DNA of 64,000 bases from Roseiarcus sp963742305 (lineage in GTDB: Bacteria; Pseudomonadota; Alphaproteobacteria; Rhizobiales; Beijerinckiaceae). The translations under genes were made by a program, and so were the position numbers. Positions 26,223 to 34,908 of the stretch are shown piece by piece (the first letter of the stretch is position 1; each line of letters opens with the position of its first letter). The notes under the pieces were generated by a model. The model did not search any database. It had not been told where the DNA came from and saw nothing but the letters and a program-made list of their open reading frames with translations. The stretch spans positions 248,001-312,000 of the forward strand of contig CAVULN010000016.1 in the NCBI GenBank assembly GCA_963742305.1, written 5' to 3'.

Positions 26223-26564
26223 AGGCGGAAAGCGAAAGCGACGCGAGGTTCGGCCTTCCGCCGACCCTCCGTCAGGCCGGCCTCTGGGGTTCCCCGCGAG
26301 ACGCGATCGATCCTCTGGGCGGCCGACGATGGCGGCGGGTCCAAAGCAAGGCCCGCCGCCCCTTGATTTTGCGCCGATCTTCCGACAGGCGTCGCGAAAT
26401 CGTACACCGCGACGGCCGCGTGACGCCAATCGGCGTCCAAACGCGTCCGTGCATGGAGCAACGAAGCGTGCCCGTATCCCGAAAGAAGCCTCCTTAGGGA
26501 CATTCGATGAAATTCCGCAGAGGCCGTGTGTTGCGGCCTCCTGACTACTCTTTGGCGATCATCA
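26223..26564. other. Intergenic stretch without a supported gene
   Basis: This 342-base region holds one copy of a palindromic repeat (26331-26374) and nothing else I can support. Open frames on both strands have shadow-like composition. Confidence 0.5.
26331..26374. repeat. Palindromic intergenic repeat, copy 1
   Basis: GGCGGCGGG (26331-26339) pairs perfectly with CCCGCCGCC (26352-26360) across a 12-base loop, followed by CCTTGATTTTGCGC. A second, slightly diverged copy in the same orientation lies at 27724-27765; the two flank the methyltransferase remnant. The T-rich tail would let it work as a terminator on the plus strand for the LytM gene. Confidence 0.65.
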
Positions 26565-27539
26565 TCACGCCGATAAACTGTCGAGTTGCGACAGGATCGC
26601 CGGCAATTCGATCCGCCATGCCTGCTCAAGCTTATCAATGAAGCCGGCTCGGTCGGCTACGGAGCGATTGTCATCCAGAGCGCTTGCGAACGTCGGCCCA
26701 AAGGCCGCGCGGAAAAAACCGGCCTGGTGAACAGCCACCTGTCGCCGGTCATGATGACGCTGGTAATCGTCCCATACTGGGTCTGGGCCGGGGAAGACCT
26801 CGCAGTGTTCCATGGCAAGACCATGAAAGCGCAATTTGCCCGCGAATGGAGCCAGGAGGTCCTGCAAACTCTCGGGATGCGCCGGCACGACCATCCGTTC
26901 GCGCTCGACAGCCGAGATCGTTCCGTCTGTAACCAGGTCGAGCAGCACAGCGTTTGCGTGATCCATCAGCGGCTCGAGTCATTCAACCGTCGTCGCCACG
27001 CGCGGCGATAACAATTACCAAGCGGCCGCTGGTCCGAAGCTCGGTCGCTCGCAACGACAGGAAGCGTCGCCAATCCCGATCGCCCGCTTGTTGCAATGCC
27101 GCCAAACGGCCCGCTGCTTCTCGGGCTAAAACATGACCGGGTAAGCGCCGGAACTGGCTGGGCACATCAATGCATAGGAACGCCAGCCGAGCATGATCGT
27201 GTCCGGGAAAAGCGAGTTCATAAAAGCTGCTGGCAAGGCGAAGACGTTCGGTTGGTCTCGTAGACAGCGCTGATCAGTCGGCCACCTGAAACAGGTCGAA
27301 GTCGTTCTCCGTTGGTCAGTATGGAAAACGAAATGGTCTCTCGACGCCAGCGCTTCAGCAGTTTGTTCGGCGCCAGGGCAGAGTGAATTGCGGCCTTGAG
27401 ACGATCCGAAATCGGCAATCACGACGTGATTATCGTCTGGCTGCGATTGCAACCGAAGCCGCAGCTTCTCTAGCAGCGGCAATGCGAAACGCCAAGTGCC
27501 TTGTCGAGCGGAGTTCCTGTTGGATCCTCCGCCTTCCAT
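26565..27539 (-). pseudogene. SABATH-family SAM-dependent carboxyl methyltransferase, broken by frameshifts
   Basis: Three minus-strand pieces line up as one protein. The N-part (from ATG 27539) reads MEGGGSNRNSARQGTWRFAL, then VVIADFGSSQGRNS (SAM site), FHTDQRR, PNVFALPAAF and LGWRSYALM. A middle part in another frame (26983-27165) gives RDWRRFLSLRATELRTSGRL and VIVIAARGDDG. The C-part, back in the first frame (26565-26966), gives EPLMDHANAVLLDLVTDGTI, SAVERERMVVPAHPESL and PDPVWDDYQRH. SABATH enzymes methylate carboxyl groups of small acids. The two shifts, stop codons at both joins and missing bases before EPLMDH argue for a true pseudogene. Confidence 0.75.
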
Positions 27540-27723
27540 GGCGGCGCCGAGTCGGGCCGCTAAGCCCAGGATCAGCAGCACCAGACCTTATCATTTTTCT
27601 ACATCCAAAATCAGATTTGTTTGCGGCGCATAACAACCGCCGCGTGCAACCTGGCCAGTCGGCTGCGCACGACATCGACGATACTATCTAGAACGACCAA
27701 CCACGATCTCGATCCCATGGCCA

Positions 27724-27765
27724 GGCGGCGGGTCCAGGGAAAGGCTGCCGCCCTTGATTTTGCGC
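27724..27765. repeat. Palindromic intergenic repeat, copy 2
   Basis: GGCGGCGGGTCCAGGGAAAG, then GCTGCCGCCCTTGATTTTGC, matches copy 1 (26331-26374) with a few differences in the loop and right arm; the perfect stem is reduced to GGCGGC/GCCGCC. It lies 24 bases before the DMT transporter start. Confidence 0.6.
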
Positions 27766-27788
27766 TTGCCCTCGGCGACGTGGGAGCG

Positions 27789-28682
27789 ATGAAAGCGAAA
27801 GCCCTCGACCCGTTCGCCGCGGCGCTCGTGTTCGTGCTTTGCGTCATCTGGGGCTTCAACCAGGTCGTCGCCAAGCTTGCGCTGCCCGAGATCGGGCCGA
27901 TCGCCCAGACGGGCGCCCGCTCGGCGATCGGCGCCGTCTGCGTCGTCGCTTACGCACTCGTGAGCAAGCGGCGCATTTTCGGGATCGACGGGACCGAGGC
28001 GGCGGGCGCGCTGGCGGGGCTGCTGTTCACCGCCGAATTCATCGCGCTTTACGAATCGCTGCGCTTCACCACCGCGGCGCGGGCGACCGTGTTCATCTAC
28101 GCCGCTCCCTTCGTCGTCGCGCTCGGCGCGGCCTTTCTGCTCAGGGACGAGCGCTTGAGGCCGATCCAGTGGGCGGGGCTCGGCCTCGCCTTCCTCGGCG
28201 TCGCCTCGGGGCTTGTCGGGCGCACGCCCGGCGGCGGGCTCTTCGGCGACGCGCTCGCGCTTCTCGCCGCGGTCTTGTGGGGCGCGACGACCATCGTCAT
28301 CAAGGCGACGCCGCTGAGGCGCGCCGACCCCGTCAAGGTGCTGCTCTACCAGATCGTGTTCGCCGCGCTCGCCGCGCCGCTTGCGGCCTATGCGCTCGGC
28401 GAGCCGGCGCCTACGCATCTCTCGGCGACGACCGTCGCCGCGCTCGTCTGGCAAGGCGTGATCGTGGTCGGAATCAGCTACGTCCTGTGGTTCTGGACGC
28501 TGACCCGCTACGCCGCGGCCCAGCTTTCGGCCTTCACCTTCATATCCCCGGTCGTCGGAGTGTTCGCCGGGTGGCTCGTGTTCGGCGAGACGATCACCGG
28601 CGGCTTCGCGCTCGCGATCGCGCTGGTTCTGGCGGGCCTCGCGCTCGTCAACTGGCCGCGTCGTCGAGCACGCAGCTCTTGA
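27789..28682 (+). CDS. DMT/EamA family transporter
   Basis: The 297-residue product has ten hydrophobic segments in two EamA repeats: ALVFVLCVIWGFNQVVAKLA at the start and LLAAVLWGATTIVIKATPLR in the second half, ending in basic PRRRARSS. The family exports amino acids and other metabolites; substrate is unknown. I chose ATG 27789 because the frame upstream is made of the palindromic repeat. It converges with the hydrolase gene, five bases apart. Confidence 0.88.
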   Translation: MKAKALDPFAAALVFVLCVIWGFNQVVAKLALPEIGPIAQTGARSAIGAVCVVAYALVSKRRIFGIDGTEAAGALAGLLFTAEFIALYESLRFTTAARATVFIYAAPFVVALGAAFLLRDERLRPIQWAGLGLAFLGVASGLVGRTPGGGLFGDALALLAAVLWGATTIVIKATPLRRADPVKVLLYQIVFAALAAPLAAYALGEPAPTHLSATTVAALVWQGVIVVGISYVLWFWTLTRYAAAQLSAFTFISPVVGVFAGWLVFGETITGGFALAIALVLAGLALVNWPRRRARSS

Positions 28683-28687
28683 GAGAG

Positions 28688-29773
28688 CTACTTGCCGGCG
28701 AGCGTCGCGTCGAACAACGCCAGCGCATCGTCGATCGCGGCCTGATGCGTCAGGGCGCGCGGAACGTCCGTCGGGCAGACGGGGACGGCGGCGTCGCCCG
28801 CCGGCGTGCATTCGGCCAGGAAATCGTAGTGGCCGACATGCGGCAGCACGGTCAGTCTGGCGCCGGGAATGAGCGCCGCGGCGACTTCGCCGTTGGTCGC
28901 GGGCGGGGCGACCTTGTCGGCGTCGCCCAGAAGGATCGCGACCGGAAGCCGCATGCGCTTGAGGCTTTCCGGATCGAGGCTCTGGACGATGCCAGGGGCC
29001 ATCACAAACGCGGCCCTCACTCCAGGGATGCTGAGATCGTCCTTGGCGTGGGCGAGCTCCGAGGCGCCGGCGGGCTCAGCGAAGAACGTTTCCGCGTCAG
29101 AGCGCGAGAATTGAAACTCCTTCTGCGGCGCGCAGATTCCGTCGTCGGGATGGGCGTCGCAGAATTTGAGAAAGCGGGCGAAGTCCACCCGCGCGCCCGC
29201 CTCCACCAGCGTCGTGAAGCCGCCGGCCGAAAAGCCCGCCGCGCCGAGCCGGTCGAGGTCGAGATGAGAGCCGAGCGACGGATCGCTTTTCACCCTGTCG
29301 AGCGCCGTCGCGAGGTCGCCGGGCCGCTCCCAGAAGAGCACGGCGCCCGCGACCGTCATCGGGTCGCGCCCATTGTTGCCCGGATGGTCGACGGCGATCA
29401 CGACATAGCCATGCCGCGCCAGAGCCGTTCCGAACCATGCCATGATGCGCGCCGAGCCGCCGAAGCCGTGCGACAGCAGGATCGCCGGGCGCGGGAGTGC
29501 GTCCTCAAACGGAGCGTCGAGCGCGGCCGAGCCGGATATGAAGAGCGGCGGCTTGCCGGGCGGGCCGACGTTGAGCGGCGCCTCGACCGCATCGGGCGCG
29601 GCCGGATACCAGACCGTGATCCGGAGATCGTCCTTGTGCGAGGCGTTGCGGATGACCGCAGAAGCCTCATGCGCGACGAGATGGCGCTCGCCGACTTTCG
29701 CGGCTGCGGCGGGCCAGGCCGCGAGCGCCGTGAACAGCATCGCGAGAATTGCAATCGGAAGCCGGGCTCGCAT
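28688..29773 (-). CDS. Exported alpha/beta hydrolase, dienelactone hydrolase-like
   Basis: The 361-residue product has a signal peptide (PIAILAMLFTALAAWPAAAA) and an alpha/beta-hydrolase domain: oxyanion region AILLSHGFGGSARIMAWFG, nucleophile elbow GAAGFSAGGFT (Ser around residue 188), acid in LLGDADKVAPPA and His in LPHVGHYDFL. The N-terminal RITVWYPA strand is typical of predicted dienelactone hydrolases and PAF-acetylhydrolase-like proteins. It probably cleaves an ester or lactone in the periplasm. ATG 29773 was chosen over longer frames because it starts the signal peptide. Confidence 0.83.
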   Translation of the reverse strand: MRARLPIAILAMLFTALAAWPAAAAKVGERHLVAHEASAVIRNASHKDDLRITVWYPAAPDAVEAPLNVGPPGKPPLFISGSAALDAPFEDALPRPAILLSHGFGGSARIMAWFGTALARHGYVVIAVDHPGNNGRDPMTVAGAVLFWERPGDLATALDRVKSDPSLGSHLDLDRLGAAGFSAGGFTTLVEAGARVDFARFLKFCDAHPDDGICAPQKEFQFSRSDAETFFAEPAGASELAHAKDDLSIPGVRAAFVMAPGIVQSLDPESLKRMRLPVAILLGDADKVAPPATNGEVAAALIPGARLTVLPHVGHYDFLAECTPAGDAAVPVCPTDVPRALTHQAAIDDALALFDATLAGK

Positions 29774-29802
29774 CTTCGCCGCCTCCTCCCAAATGCGTCC
29801 GG

Positions 29803-30681
29803 TCACTCGTCCGTCGCCTCGAGCGGTTTCCCGAGCCGCCCGGCGAGATCCTGGATGAACTGCCAGGCCGTCCGCCCCGAGCGCGAGCCGCGCGTCGTCG
29901 CCCATTCGAGCGCCTCCGCGTCGAGCTGATCGGCCGGCGCCTCGAGGCGAAAATGTTTCGCGTAGCCATGGACCATGGCGAGGTAATCGTCCTGGCTGCA
30001 ATGATGGAAGCCGAGCCAGAGGCCGAACCGGTCGGAGAGCGACACTTTCTCCTCGACCGCCTCGCCCGGATTGATCGCGCTCCCTCGCTCGTTCTCCATC
30101 ATGTCGCGTTGCAGAAGATGGCGCCGGTTCGAGGTCGCATAGAAGAGAACGTTCGCGGGGCGGCCCTCGATCCCGCCCTCGAGCGCGGCCTTCAGCGACT
30201 TGTAGGACGTGTCGCCGGCGTCGAACGAGAGGTCGTCGCAGAACACGATGAACCGATAGGGCGCCTCGCGCAAAAGGCCCATCAGCGCCGGCAGGCCCTC
30301 GATGTCCTCGCGATGGATCTCGACCAGCTTGAGGCGACCGGCGGCCTTATGGTTGATCGCGGCATGCGCCGACTTGACCAGCGACGACTTGCCCATGCCG
30401 CGCGCGCCCCACAGAAGCGCATTGTTGGCGGGCAGGCCGCGCGCGAAGCGCTCCGTGTTCTCGACCAGAAGATCGCGCACCCGGTCGATCCCGCGCAGGA
30501 GCGAGAGGTCCACCCGGTTGACCCGCTTGACCGGCGCGAGCGCGGCCCGGTCGGCGCGCCAGATGAAGGCGTCGGCGGCGTCGAAGTCGGGCTTCGCCGG
30601 CGCAGGGGGCGCGTGGCGCTCGAGCGCCTCGGCGATGCGACGGAGGAGGTCGGCTTGGCTTTCGAGCGGCGGAGGCGACAT
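29803..30681 (-). CDS. DUF815 family ATP-binding protein
   Basis: The 292-residue protein is an AAA-like ATPase of the DUF815 family: LLRGIDRVRDLLVENTERFA, Walker A LLWGARGMGKSSLVKSAH (about residues 89-96), Walker B FIVFCDDLSFDAGD, and sensor-like VLFYATSNRRHLLQ, then DRFGLWLGFHHCSQDDYLAM. Its biological role is not known. A 42-residue membrane peptide gene ends 12 bases upstream on the same strand and may be cotranscribed. Confidence 0.88.
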   Translation of the reverse strand: MSPPPLESQADLLRRIAEALERHAPPAPAKPDFDAADAFIWRADRAALAPVKRVNRVDLSLLRGIDRVRDLLVENTERFARGLPANNALLWGARGMGKSSLVKSAHAAINHKAAGRLKLVEIHREDIEGLPALMGLLREAPYRFIVFCDDLSFDAGDTSYKSLKAALEGGIEGRPANVLFYATSNRRHLLQRDMMENERGSAINPGEAVEEKVSLSDRFGLWLGFHHCSQDDYLAMVHGYAKHFRLEAPADQLDAEALEWATTRGSRSGRTAWQFIQDLAGRLGKPLEATDE

Positions 30682-30692
30682 CGGAGGGACGT

Positions 30693-30821
30693 TCAGGACC
30701 AGCTATAGGCGAACAGCCCCATCACGACCAGGATGATGACGGCCGCCAGCACGTAATGCTTCGCTTCCCATTCGTGCATGGTGAGGGCCGGGAGTCTCTT
30801 CAAAGGGCGTCGCGAAGTCAT
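30693..30821 (-). CDS. Small single-span membrane protein, 42 residues
   Basis: ATG 30821 follows GGCGGGAGCC. The product starts MTSRRPLKRLPALTMHEWEA and ends in a hydrophobic helix YVLAAVIILVVMGLFAYSWS, so it should be a tail-anchored peptide with a basic cytoplasmic head. It sits directly before the DUF815 ATPase gene. I recognise no family; the composition and ribosome site support a real gene. Confidence 0.55.
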   Translation of the reverse strand: MTSRRPLKRLPALTMHEWEAKHYVLAAVIILVVMGLFAYSWS

Positions 30822-30860
30822 GGCTCCCGCCTAGCACGAAAAACCGCAGCCGGCGAAACC

Positions 30861-31247
30861 TCAGGCCGCCTGAATATCGGTTTCGGCGAAGCCGACGCCC
30901 TTGAAGAGCAGCGGCTCGCGCGTGAGGGAGGCGAGCGCATAGGAGAAACAATCGCCGAAGTTGAGGTTGGCGGGATGGCGCCCCTTGCCAAATCGCCGCC
31001 ACGCCCGCCGCGCGGCGTCGGCCAGTTCGGAGTCGACTGCAACAACCTCAACGTTAGCCTTGTGCAGCCACAGGTCGAGTTCGCCTCCGCCGCGCGCGCC
31101 GAGGCGGGTCTCGATCACGATGGCCGTTTCGAGAAGGGTCGCCGCCGAGATCATACGGATCGGATCGTCGGCTATGCGCTCCTCGAAAGACCGCGCCTCG
31201 GGTTCGTCGAGGGCGATCGCCACGATCGCCGAGGCGCCAATGACCAT
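30861..31247 (-). CDS. VapC-like PIN-domain protein with lost catalytic acids
   Basis: The 128-residue product fits VapC toxins, tRNA- or rRNA-cutting ribonucleases, in length and pattern: MVIGASAIVAIALDEPEA, AATLLETAIVIETRLG and NLNFGDCFSYALASLTREPL. However the first catalytic Asp (normally MVIDxSA) is Gly4 (codon GGC), and the fourth site, usually FKGDDF, reads FKGVGF. Two of four acidic metal ligands are therefore missing and nuclease activity is doubtful. Its ATG overlaps the antitoxin stop (TGATG). It looks like a decaying toxin. Confidence 0.8.
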   Translation of the reverse strand: MVIGASAIVAIALDEPEARSFEERIADDPIRMISAATLLETAIVIETRLGARGGGELDLWLHKANVEVVAVDSELADAARRAWRRFGKGRHPANLNFGDCFSYALASLTREPLLFKGVGFAETDIQAA

Positions 31248-31505
31248 CAGCTGGGCAGGCCGTTCCGGTCATAGCCAATGATTTCGTCCGCGCTTCGGGG
31301 ATCGACGACCGGCAGCGCGCTCAAGCGCCGGCGAATTTCCGCGAGGTCCTCCAGCAGCGCGGCGCGGCGCGCGTCGCCGCCGACCCGCCGCAGGCGCTCC
31401 TCCAGGGCGCGCCGTGTCGCGAGCGTGAGACTTCTCTCCGGTGCGCTCAGCCAGTGCGCGCGCCAAACGCTCCGTCTCCCGGTCTTTGATGCTTAACGCC
31501 ATCAT
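31247..31505 (-). pseudogene. VapB-family antitoxin, frameshifted
   Basis: From ATG 31505 or 31502 the frame reads MALSIKDRETERLARALAER and TGEKS, the start of the VapB family paired with this VapC type. The rest, LTLATRRALEERLRRVGG, LSALPVVDPRSADEIIGYD and RNGLPS, is in another frame and ends with TGA overlapping the vapC start. The whole span is one base longer than a multiple of three; a single extra base around 31424-31433 explains it, and the repaired protein would have the typical 84-85 residues. Confidence 0.75.
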
Positions 31506-31637
31506 GAAGGTTCCAAATTTTCAATATTCTACCCAGCCGTTTAGGTGTCAATCTTGCCGCGCAGCTGGATTCGCCTCAGCGGGCTTGCGTTTCCTCCGCA
31601 ATCGCGCTGGTATTCAATTCCATCCAGGACGAATCCC

Positions 31638-31811
31638 ATGAACCTCGCCCTAATCGCCCTCGGCGCCATCCTCGGAGCGCTCGGGCTCGTGATGGCCGCC
31701 AACCGAAGCGGATACGTCTATTTCGTGGTCGGGCCCCGCTCGGTTCTGGCCCTGGCGGCGGCGATCGCGGTCGCCGCGCTCGCGTTCCGCATCCTTCACG
31801 CGCCCGGATGA
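31638..31811 (+). CDS. Small two-span membrane protein, 57 residues
   Basis: ATG 31638 encodes MNLALIALGAILGALGLVMA, a short polar turn NRSGYVYFVVGPRS, and a second helix VLALAAAIAVAALAF. The product is compact and hydrophobic with a hairpin topology. The upstream sequence has no strong ribosome site. It lies between the decayed VapBC pair and the Fe-S carrier gene; function unknown. Confidence 0.5.
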   Translation: MNLALIALGAILGALGLVMAANRSGYVYFVVGPRSVLALAAAIAVAALAFRILHAPG

Positions 31812-31904
31812 GGGCGCGAGGGCCGCCCTGTCAAACCGGCCCATCCGATGCTATATATGGAACGGCCAGTCGGGCCCTGACCCCGACCGACGGAGAACAA
31901 GGAA

Positions 31905-32291
31905 ATGGCGTCGCGGCTTTTACGGCGACAGGTGATGACCTTGACTGACGCGGCGGCGGCGCGGGTTCGCGAACTGACCGACTCCGCCGGCAAGCCCGTC
32001 GCCGGCGTGAGGGTGGGCGTGAAAAACGGCGGCTGCGCCGGCATGTCCTATACGATGGAGCTCGCCGAGACCGCGTCCCCCCTCGACGAGGTGGTCGAGG
32101 ACAAGGGGGTCAGGCTGCTCATCGACCCGAAGGCGGTGCTGTTCCTGCTCGGCGCGCAAATGGATTTCAAGGTCGACCGGCTGTCGGCGAGCTTCGCCTT
32201 CTCCAACCCGAACGAGACCTCGGCCTGCGGCTGCGGCGAGAGCGTCGCGATCACGCCCGCGAGCCCCGAGGCGCTTCACGCGCCCGCCTGA
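31905..32291 (+). CDS. A-type iron-sulfur carrier (HesB/IscA/SufA family)
   Basis: The 128-residue product has the A-type scaffold pattern: LTDAAAARVRELTDSAGKPV, GVKNGGCAGMSYTMEL with the first ligand Cys, and the C-terminal CGCGES with the other two. These proteins carry [2Fe-2S] or [4Fe-4S] clusters to apo-enzymes. ATG 31905 is preceded by GGAGAACAAGGAA. No suf or isc genes are adjacent, so it may be the detached SufA of this organism. Confidence 0.9.
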   Translation: MASRLLRRQVMTLTDAAAARVRELTDSAGKPVAGVRVGVKNGGCAGMSYTMELAETASPLDEVVEDKGVRLLIDPKAVLFLLGAQMDFKVDRLSASFAFSNPNETSACGCGESVAITPASPEALHAPA

Positions 32292-32709
32292 CCGGGCGAG
32301 GAGACAGCCCCGCTGGCGGCCTATTAAAGCCGGCTGATCAGCGCGCCGAGCCCAGGTCGACGGCTTGCCTGCGGACCGGAGCGCCGGTAAGCGACAAATG
32401 CTTGACTATTTTAGAACTGCCGCTAAGGATATCTGGATAATCGCGAAGACGAGATTTCGCGGCCGATCGCCCAGGAAATCGCCGCTCTCCGCTTCCGCGA
32501 TTCGCGGCGGCGAAGATAGGTCGAGGGGTCGGAAGAAACCTTCCGCATAAGACTTTGAAATCGCTCATTCCGCGGAAGGAAAATGCGCCCCTCAACGCGA
32601 ATGGCGGAGGCAAAAGCCGAACCGAATCAGGCCAGGAAAAACGCCGGGCGCCGACAAACGTACGCGAATTTGCCGCGCCGCGTGCTTTCAAGAGGTCAAA
32701 GCCGGCTGT
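32292..32709. other. Intergenic region of about 420 bases
   Basis: No reading frame here has supported coding character. The left third (to about 32470) is AT-richer than the surroundings. It lies between the 3' ends of the Fe-S carrier and RhlE genes, so no promoter is demanded; I see no clear hairpin terminator. Confidence 0.4.
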
Positions 32710-34215
32710 CTAATCCTCGGCCTCGACCGGCTCGCGCGCGGTCTTCGGGCGCGCCTTCACGGAGCGCTTGAGGAAGTCGGGCACGTGGTCGCCGAGCCCG
32801 ATCACCGGCGCGTCGTTCTCCCGCGCCGCCGGGCGCTTCTCCCGGTGGGGTCGGTCGGCGGCAGCGGGCGCGCGAGCGCTCGGCCGGCGCTCCGCCTCGG
32901 CGGCGACGCGCTCGCTCAACGGGCGTTCGGCGTGGTGGCGGCGCGAATCGGAGCGCCGCCCGGAACGCTGGCCGGCGTGCTCGCCGCCGTCGGTTGGCGG
33001 GGGACGATGGGTTGTTGGCGCCCGGGCCGCCCCGCGGCCACGCGGCGAACGCCCACGCGGCGCCTGCTCGGCTTCGTCCTCGGGAGGCAGCTCGGCGCCT
33101 TCCTGCCAGTCGATCGTGCGCGCGATGAGCTTCTCGATCTCGGCGATCGCCTTTCCGTCGGCGCGCGCCACGATGGTCAAAGCCTCGCCCGACTTGCCGG
33201 CGCGCCCCGTGCGGCCGATGCGATGGACGTAGTCCTCGGCGTGATGCGGCGCGTCGTAGTTGATCACGTGGCTGACGTCGGGAATGTCGAGGCCTCGCGC
33301 GGCGACGTCGGAGCAGACCAGGAGCTGCACGTCGCCGGCGCGGAACGCGTCGAGGGCCGCCATGCGCATCCGCTGGTCGAGATCGCCGTGGAGCGCCAGA
33401 ACCGAGAAGCCGTGCTTCTGCAGCGAACGATAGACGACCTGCACGTCCCGCTTGCGGTTGCAGAAGATGAGCGCGTTCTTGAAATTCGAGGCGTTGCGGA
33501 TGATCCGCCTCAAGGCCGAGCGCTTCTCCTCGGGCGAGCTCCCCGAAGGCACCAGCGTCTGGGTGATGTTTTCGGCGGTGGTGGCGGCGCGGGCGACCTC
33601 GACGCGCACCGGATTGTGGAGGAACGTATCGACGAGGCGGGTGATTTCCGGCGGCATGGTCGCCGAGAAGAACAGAGTCTGGCGCGTGGACGGCACCAGC
33701 TTGCAGATGCGCTCGATGTCCGGGATGAAGCCCATGTCGAGCATGCGGTCGGCTTCGTCGATGACCAGGATTTCGATGGCGTTGAGGAGCAGGCCGCCGC
33801 GCCCGGTGAAATCAAGCAGACGCCCGGGGGTGGCGATGACGACATCGGCGCCTCGCGCGATTTTCGTCTCCTGATCGCCGAACGCGACGCCCCCGATCAG
33901 GAGAGCGACGCTCAACTTGTGGTTGACGCCATATTTGCCGAACGCCTCCTCGACCTGGGCCGCAAGCTCGCGGGTCGGCTCCAGAATGAGGGTGCGCGGC
34001 ATGCGGGCGCGAGCCCGGCCCTGCTCGAGCAGCGATAGCATCGGCAAAGTGAAGGCCGCCGTCTTGCCGGTGCCGGTCTGGGCGATCCCCAGGACGTCGC
34101 GGCGTCGCAGGGCATGGGGAATGGCTTGCTCTTGGATCGGCGTCGGCGTGTCGTAGCCCGACGCCTCCACGGCTTTGAGCACTTTCTCGCTCAGGCCGAG
34201 TTCATCAAATTTCAT
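32710..34215 (-). CDS. rhlE: DEAD-box RNA helicase, RhlE type
   Basis: The 501-residue helicase shows all main motifs: Q motif TPTPIQEQAIPHAL, motif I AQTGTGKTAAF, Ib region TPGRLLDF, motif II VIDEADRMLDMGF, motif III SATMP, and motif VI HRIGRTGRAGKSGEAL. The C-terminal 120 residues are basic and Arg/Pro/His-rich, typical for RhlE tails that bind RNA. It unwinds structured RNA in ribosome assembly and cold adaptation. Start ATG 34215 (MKFDELGLSEKVLKAVEASG) matches the family; the frame upstream is non-coding. Confidence 0.93.
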   Translation of the reverse strand: MKFDELGLSEKVLKAVEASGYDTPTPIQEQAIPHALRRRDVLGIAQTGTGKTAAFTLPMLSLLEQGRARARMPRTLILEPTRELAAQVEEAFGKYGVNHKLSVALLIGGVAFGDQETKIARGADVVIATPGRLLDFTGRGGLLLNAIEILVIDEADRMLDMGFIPDIERICKLVPSTRQTLFFSATMPPEITRLVDTFLHNPVRVEVARAATTAENITQTLVPSGSSPEEKRSALRRIIRNASNFKNALIFCNRKRDVQVVYRSLQKHGFSVLALHGDLDQRMRMAALDAFRAGDVQLLVCSDVAARGLDIPDVSHVINYDAPHHAEDYVHRIGRTGRAGKSGEALTIVARADGKAIAEIEKLIARTIDWQEGAELPPEDEAEQAPRGRSPRGRGAARAPTTHRPPPTDGGEHAGQRSGRRSDSRRHHAERPLSERVAAEAERRPSARAPAAADRPHREKRPAARENDAPVIGLGDHVPDFLKRSVKARPKTAREPVEAED

Positions 34216-34484
34216 CTGGTCTCGCTTGCGCGAATGCCTGGCATTCGCTCGCTTCTCGATATGGGGGCCTCGGTGGACCGCGTCAATGCGTTCGTGGGTC
34301 CCGGCGCGCAAGCCTCGCGCCGCGCCGGAGCCTTCGTTCGCCCCGACGCGTTCCGCATAGATCAAATCGCGAAAAAGTCAATCAACGACCGCGCCCCGGC
34401 CAAGTCCGCTGGAGACCGCCGCCAACCGTGAACGTGAGGCGGCTGGGGCGCGCGGCCGCGCCGTTCGATTGGCGCTCCTTCTCC

Positions 34485-34694
34485 TCAGTACTGGCTCATC
34501 GAGGTTGGCGCGCCGCATTCGAGCGCTGTCACGCAGGAGGCGCACAACGTTTTCGAGGGCATGAGCTTGACGCGGCGCTGACAGCGATCGCAGGTCTTCT
34601 CGACGCTCTGGCGCTGGACGTGCTCGAAGAAGGCCTGCTCCTCCTGTCCGTCGATCTCCCAAAAGCCGAAATTGTCGTCGTAGGCGGCGGCCAT
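34485..34694 (-). CDS. Small zinc-ribbon-like protein, 69 residues
   Basis: The product MAAAYDDNFGFWEIDGQEEQ continues to a CxxC pair (TCDRCQRRVKLM) and, 14 residues later, a second CxxC (LCASCVTALE), with a further Cys near the end. The four-Cys arrangement would bind zinc. The acidic, aromatic N-terminus might contact a protein partner. It stands alone between RhlE and AraC. I do not know the family; composition and cysteine pattern support a real gene. Confidence 0.65.
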   Translation of the reverse strand: MAAAYDDNFGFWEIDGQEEQAFFEHVQRQSVEKTCDRCQRRVKLMPSKTLCASCVTALECGAPTSMSQY

Positions 34695-34908
34695 TTTGAG
34701 GGCTTCCTTGTGCTGGGTTCGACCGCGGGGTCCGCGGCCGGCGCGCCCTAAATATAGTCTTCACGAAACGATCAAATGTCTGCGCAGGCCGAAGTTCTGT
34801 TTTTTCGCGCCACTACCGCCAGATTGTATTTTGGTTGGACCGCCGAACCATCGGCTGCGTCCGGCCATCGACCGCCGCAGGCCCGATACGGCGGGGTCGC
34901 GATCCGCC

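Noticed and set aside
26204..26638. Minus-strand frame of 144 residues after the LytM gene
   Set aside because: Covers the palindromic repeat and the 3' end of the methyltransferase remnant; no family pattern.
32292..32709. Possible small gene or RNA between the Fe-S carrier and RhlE genes
   Set aside because: No ribosome site, stable fold or coding pattern could be supported.
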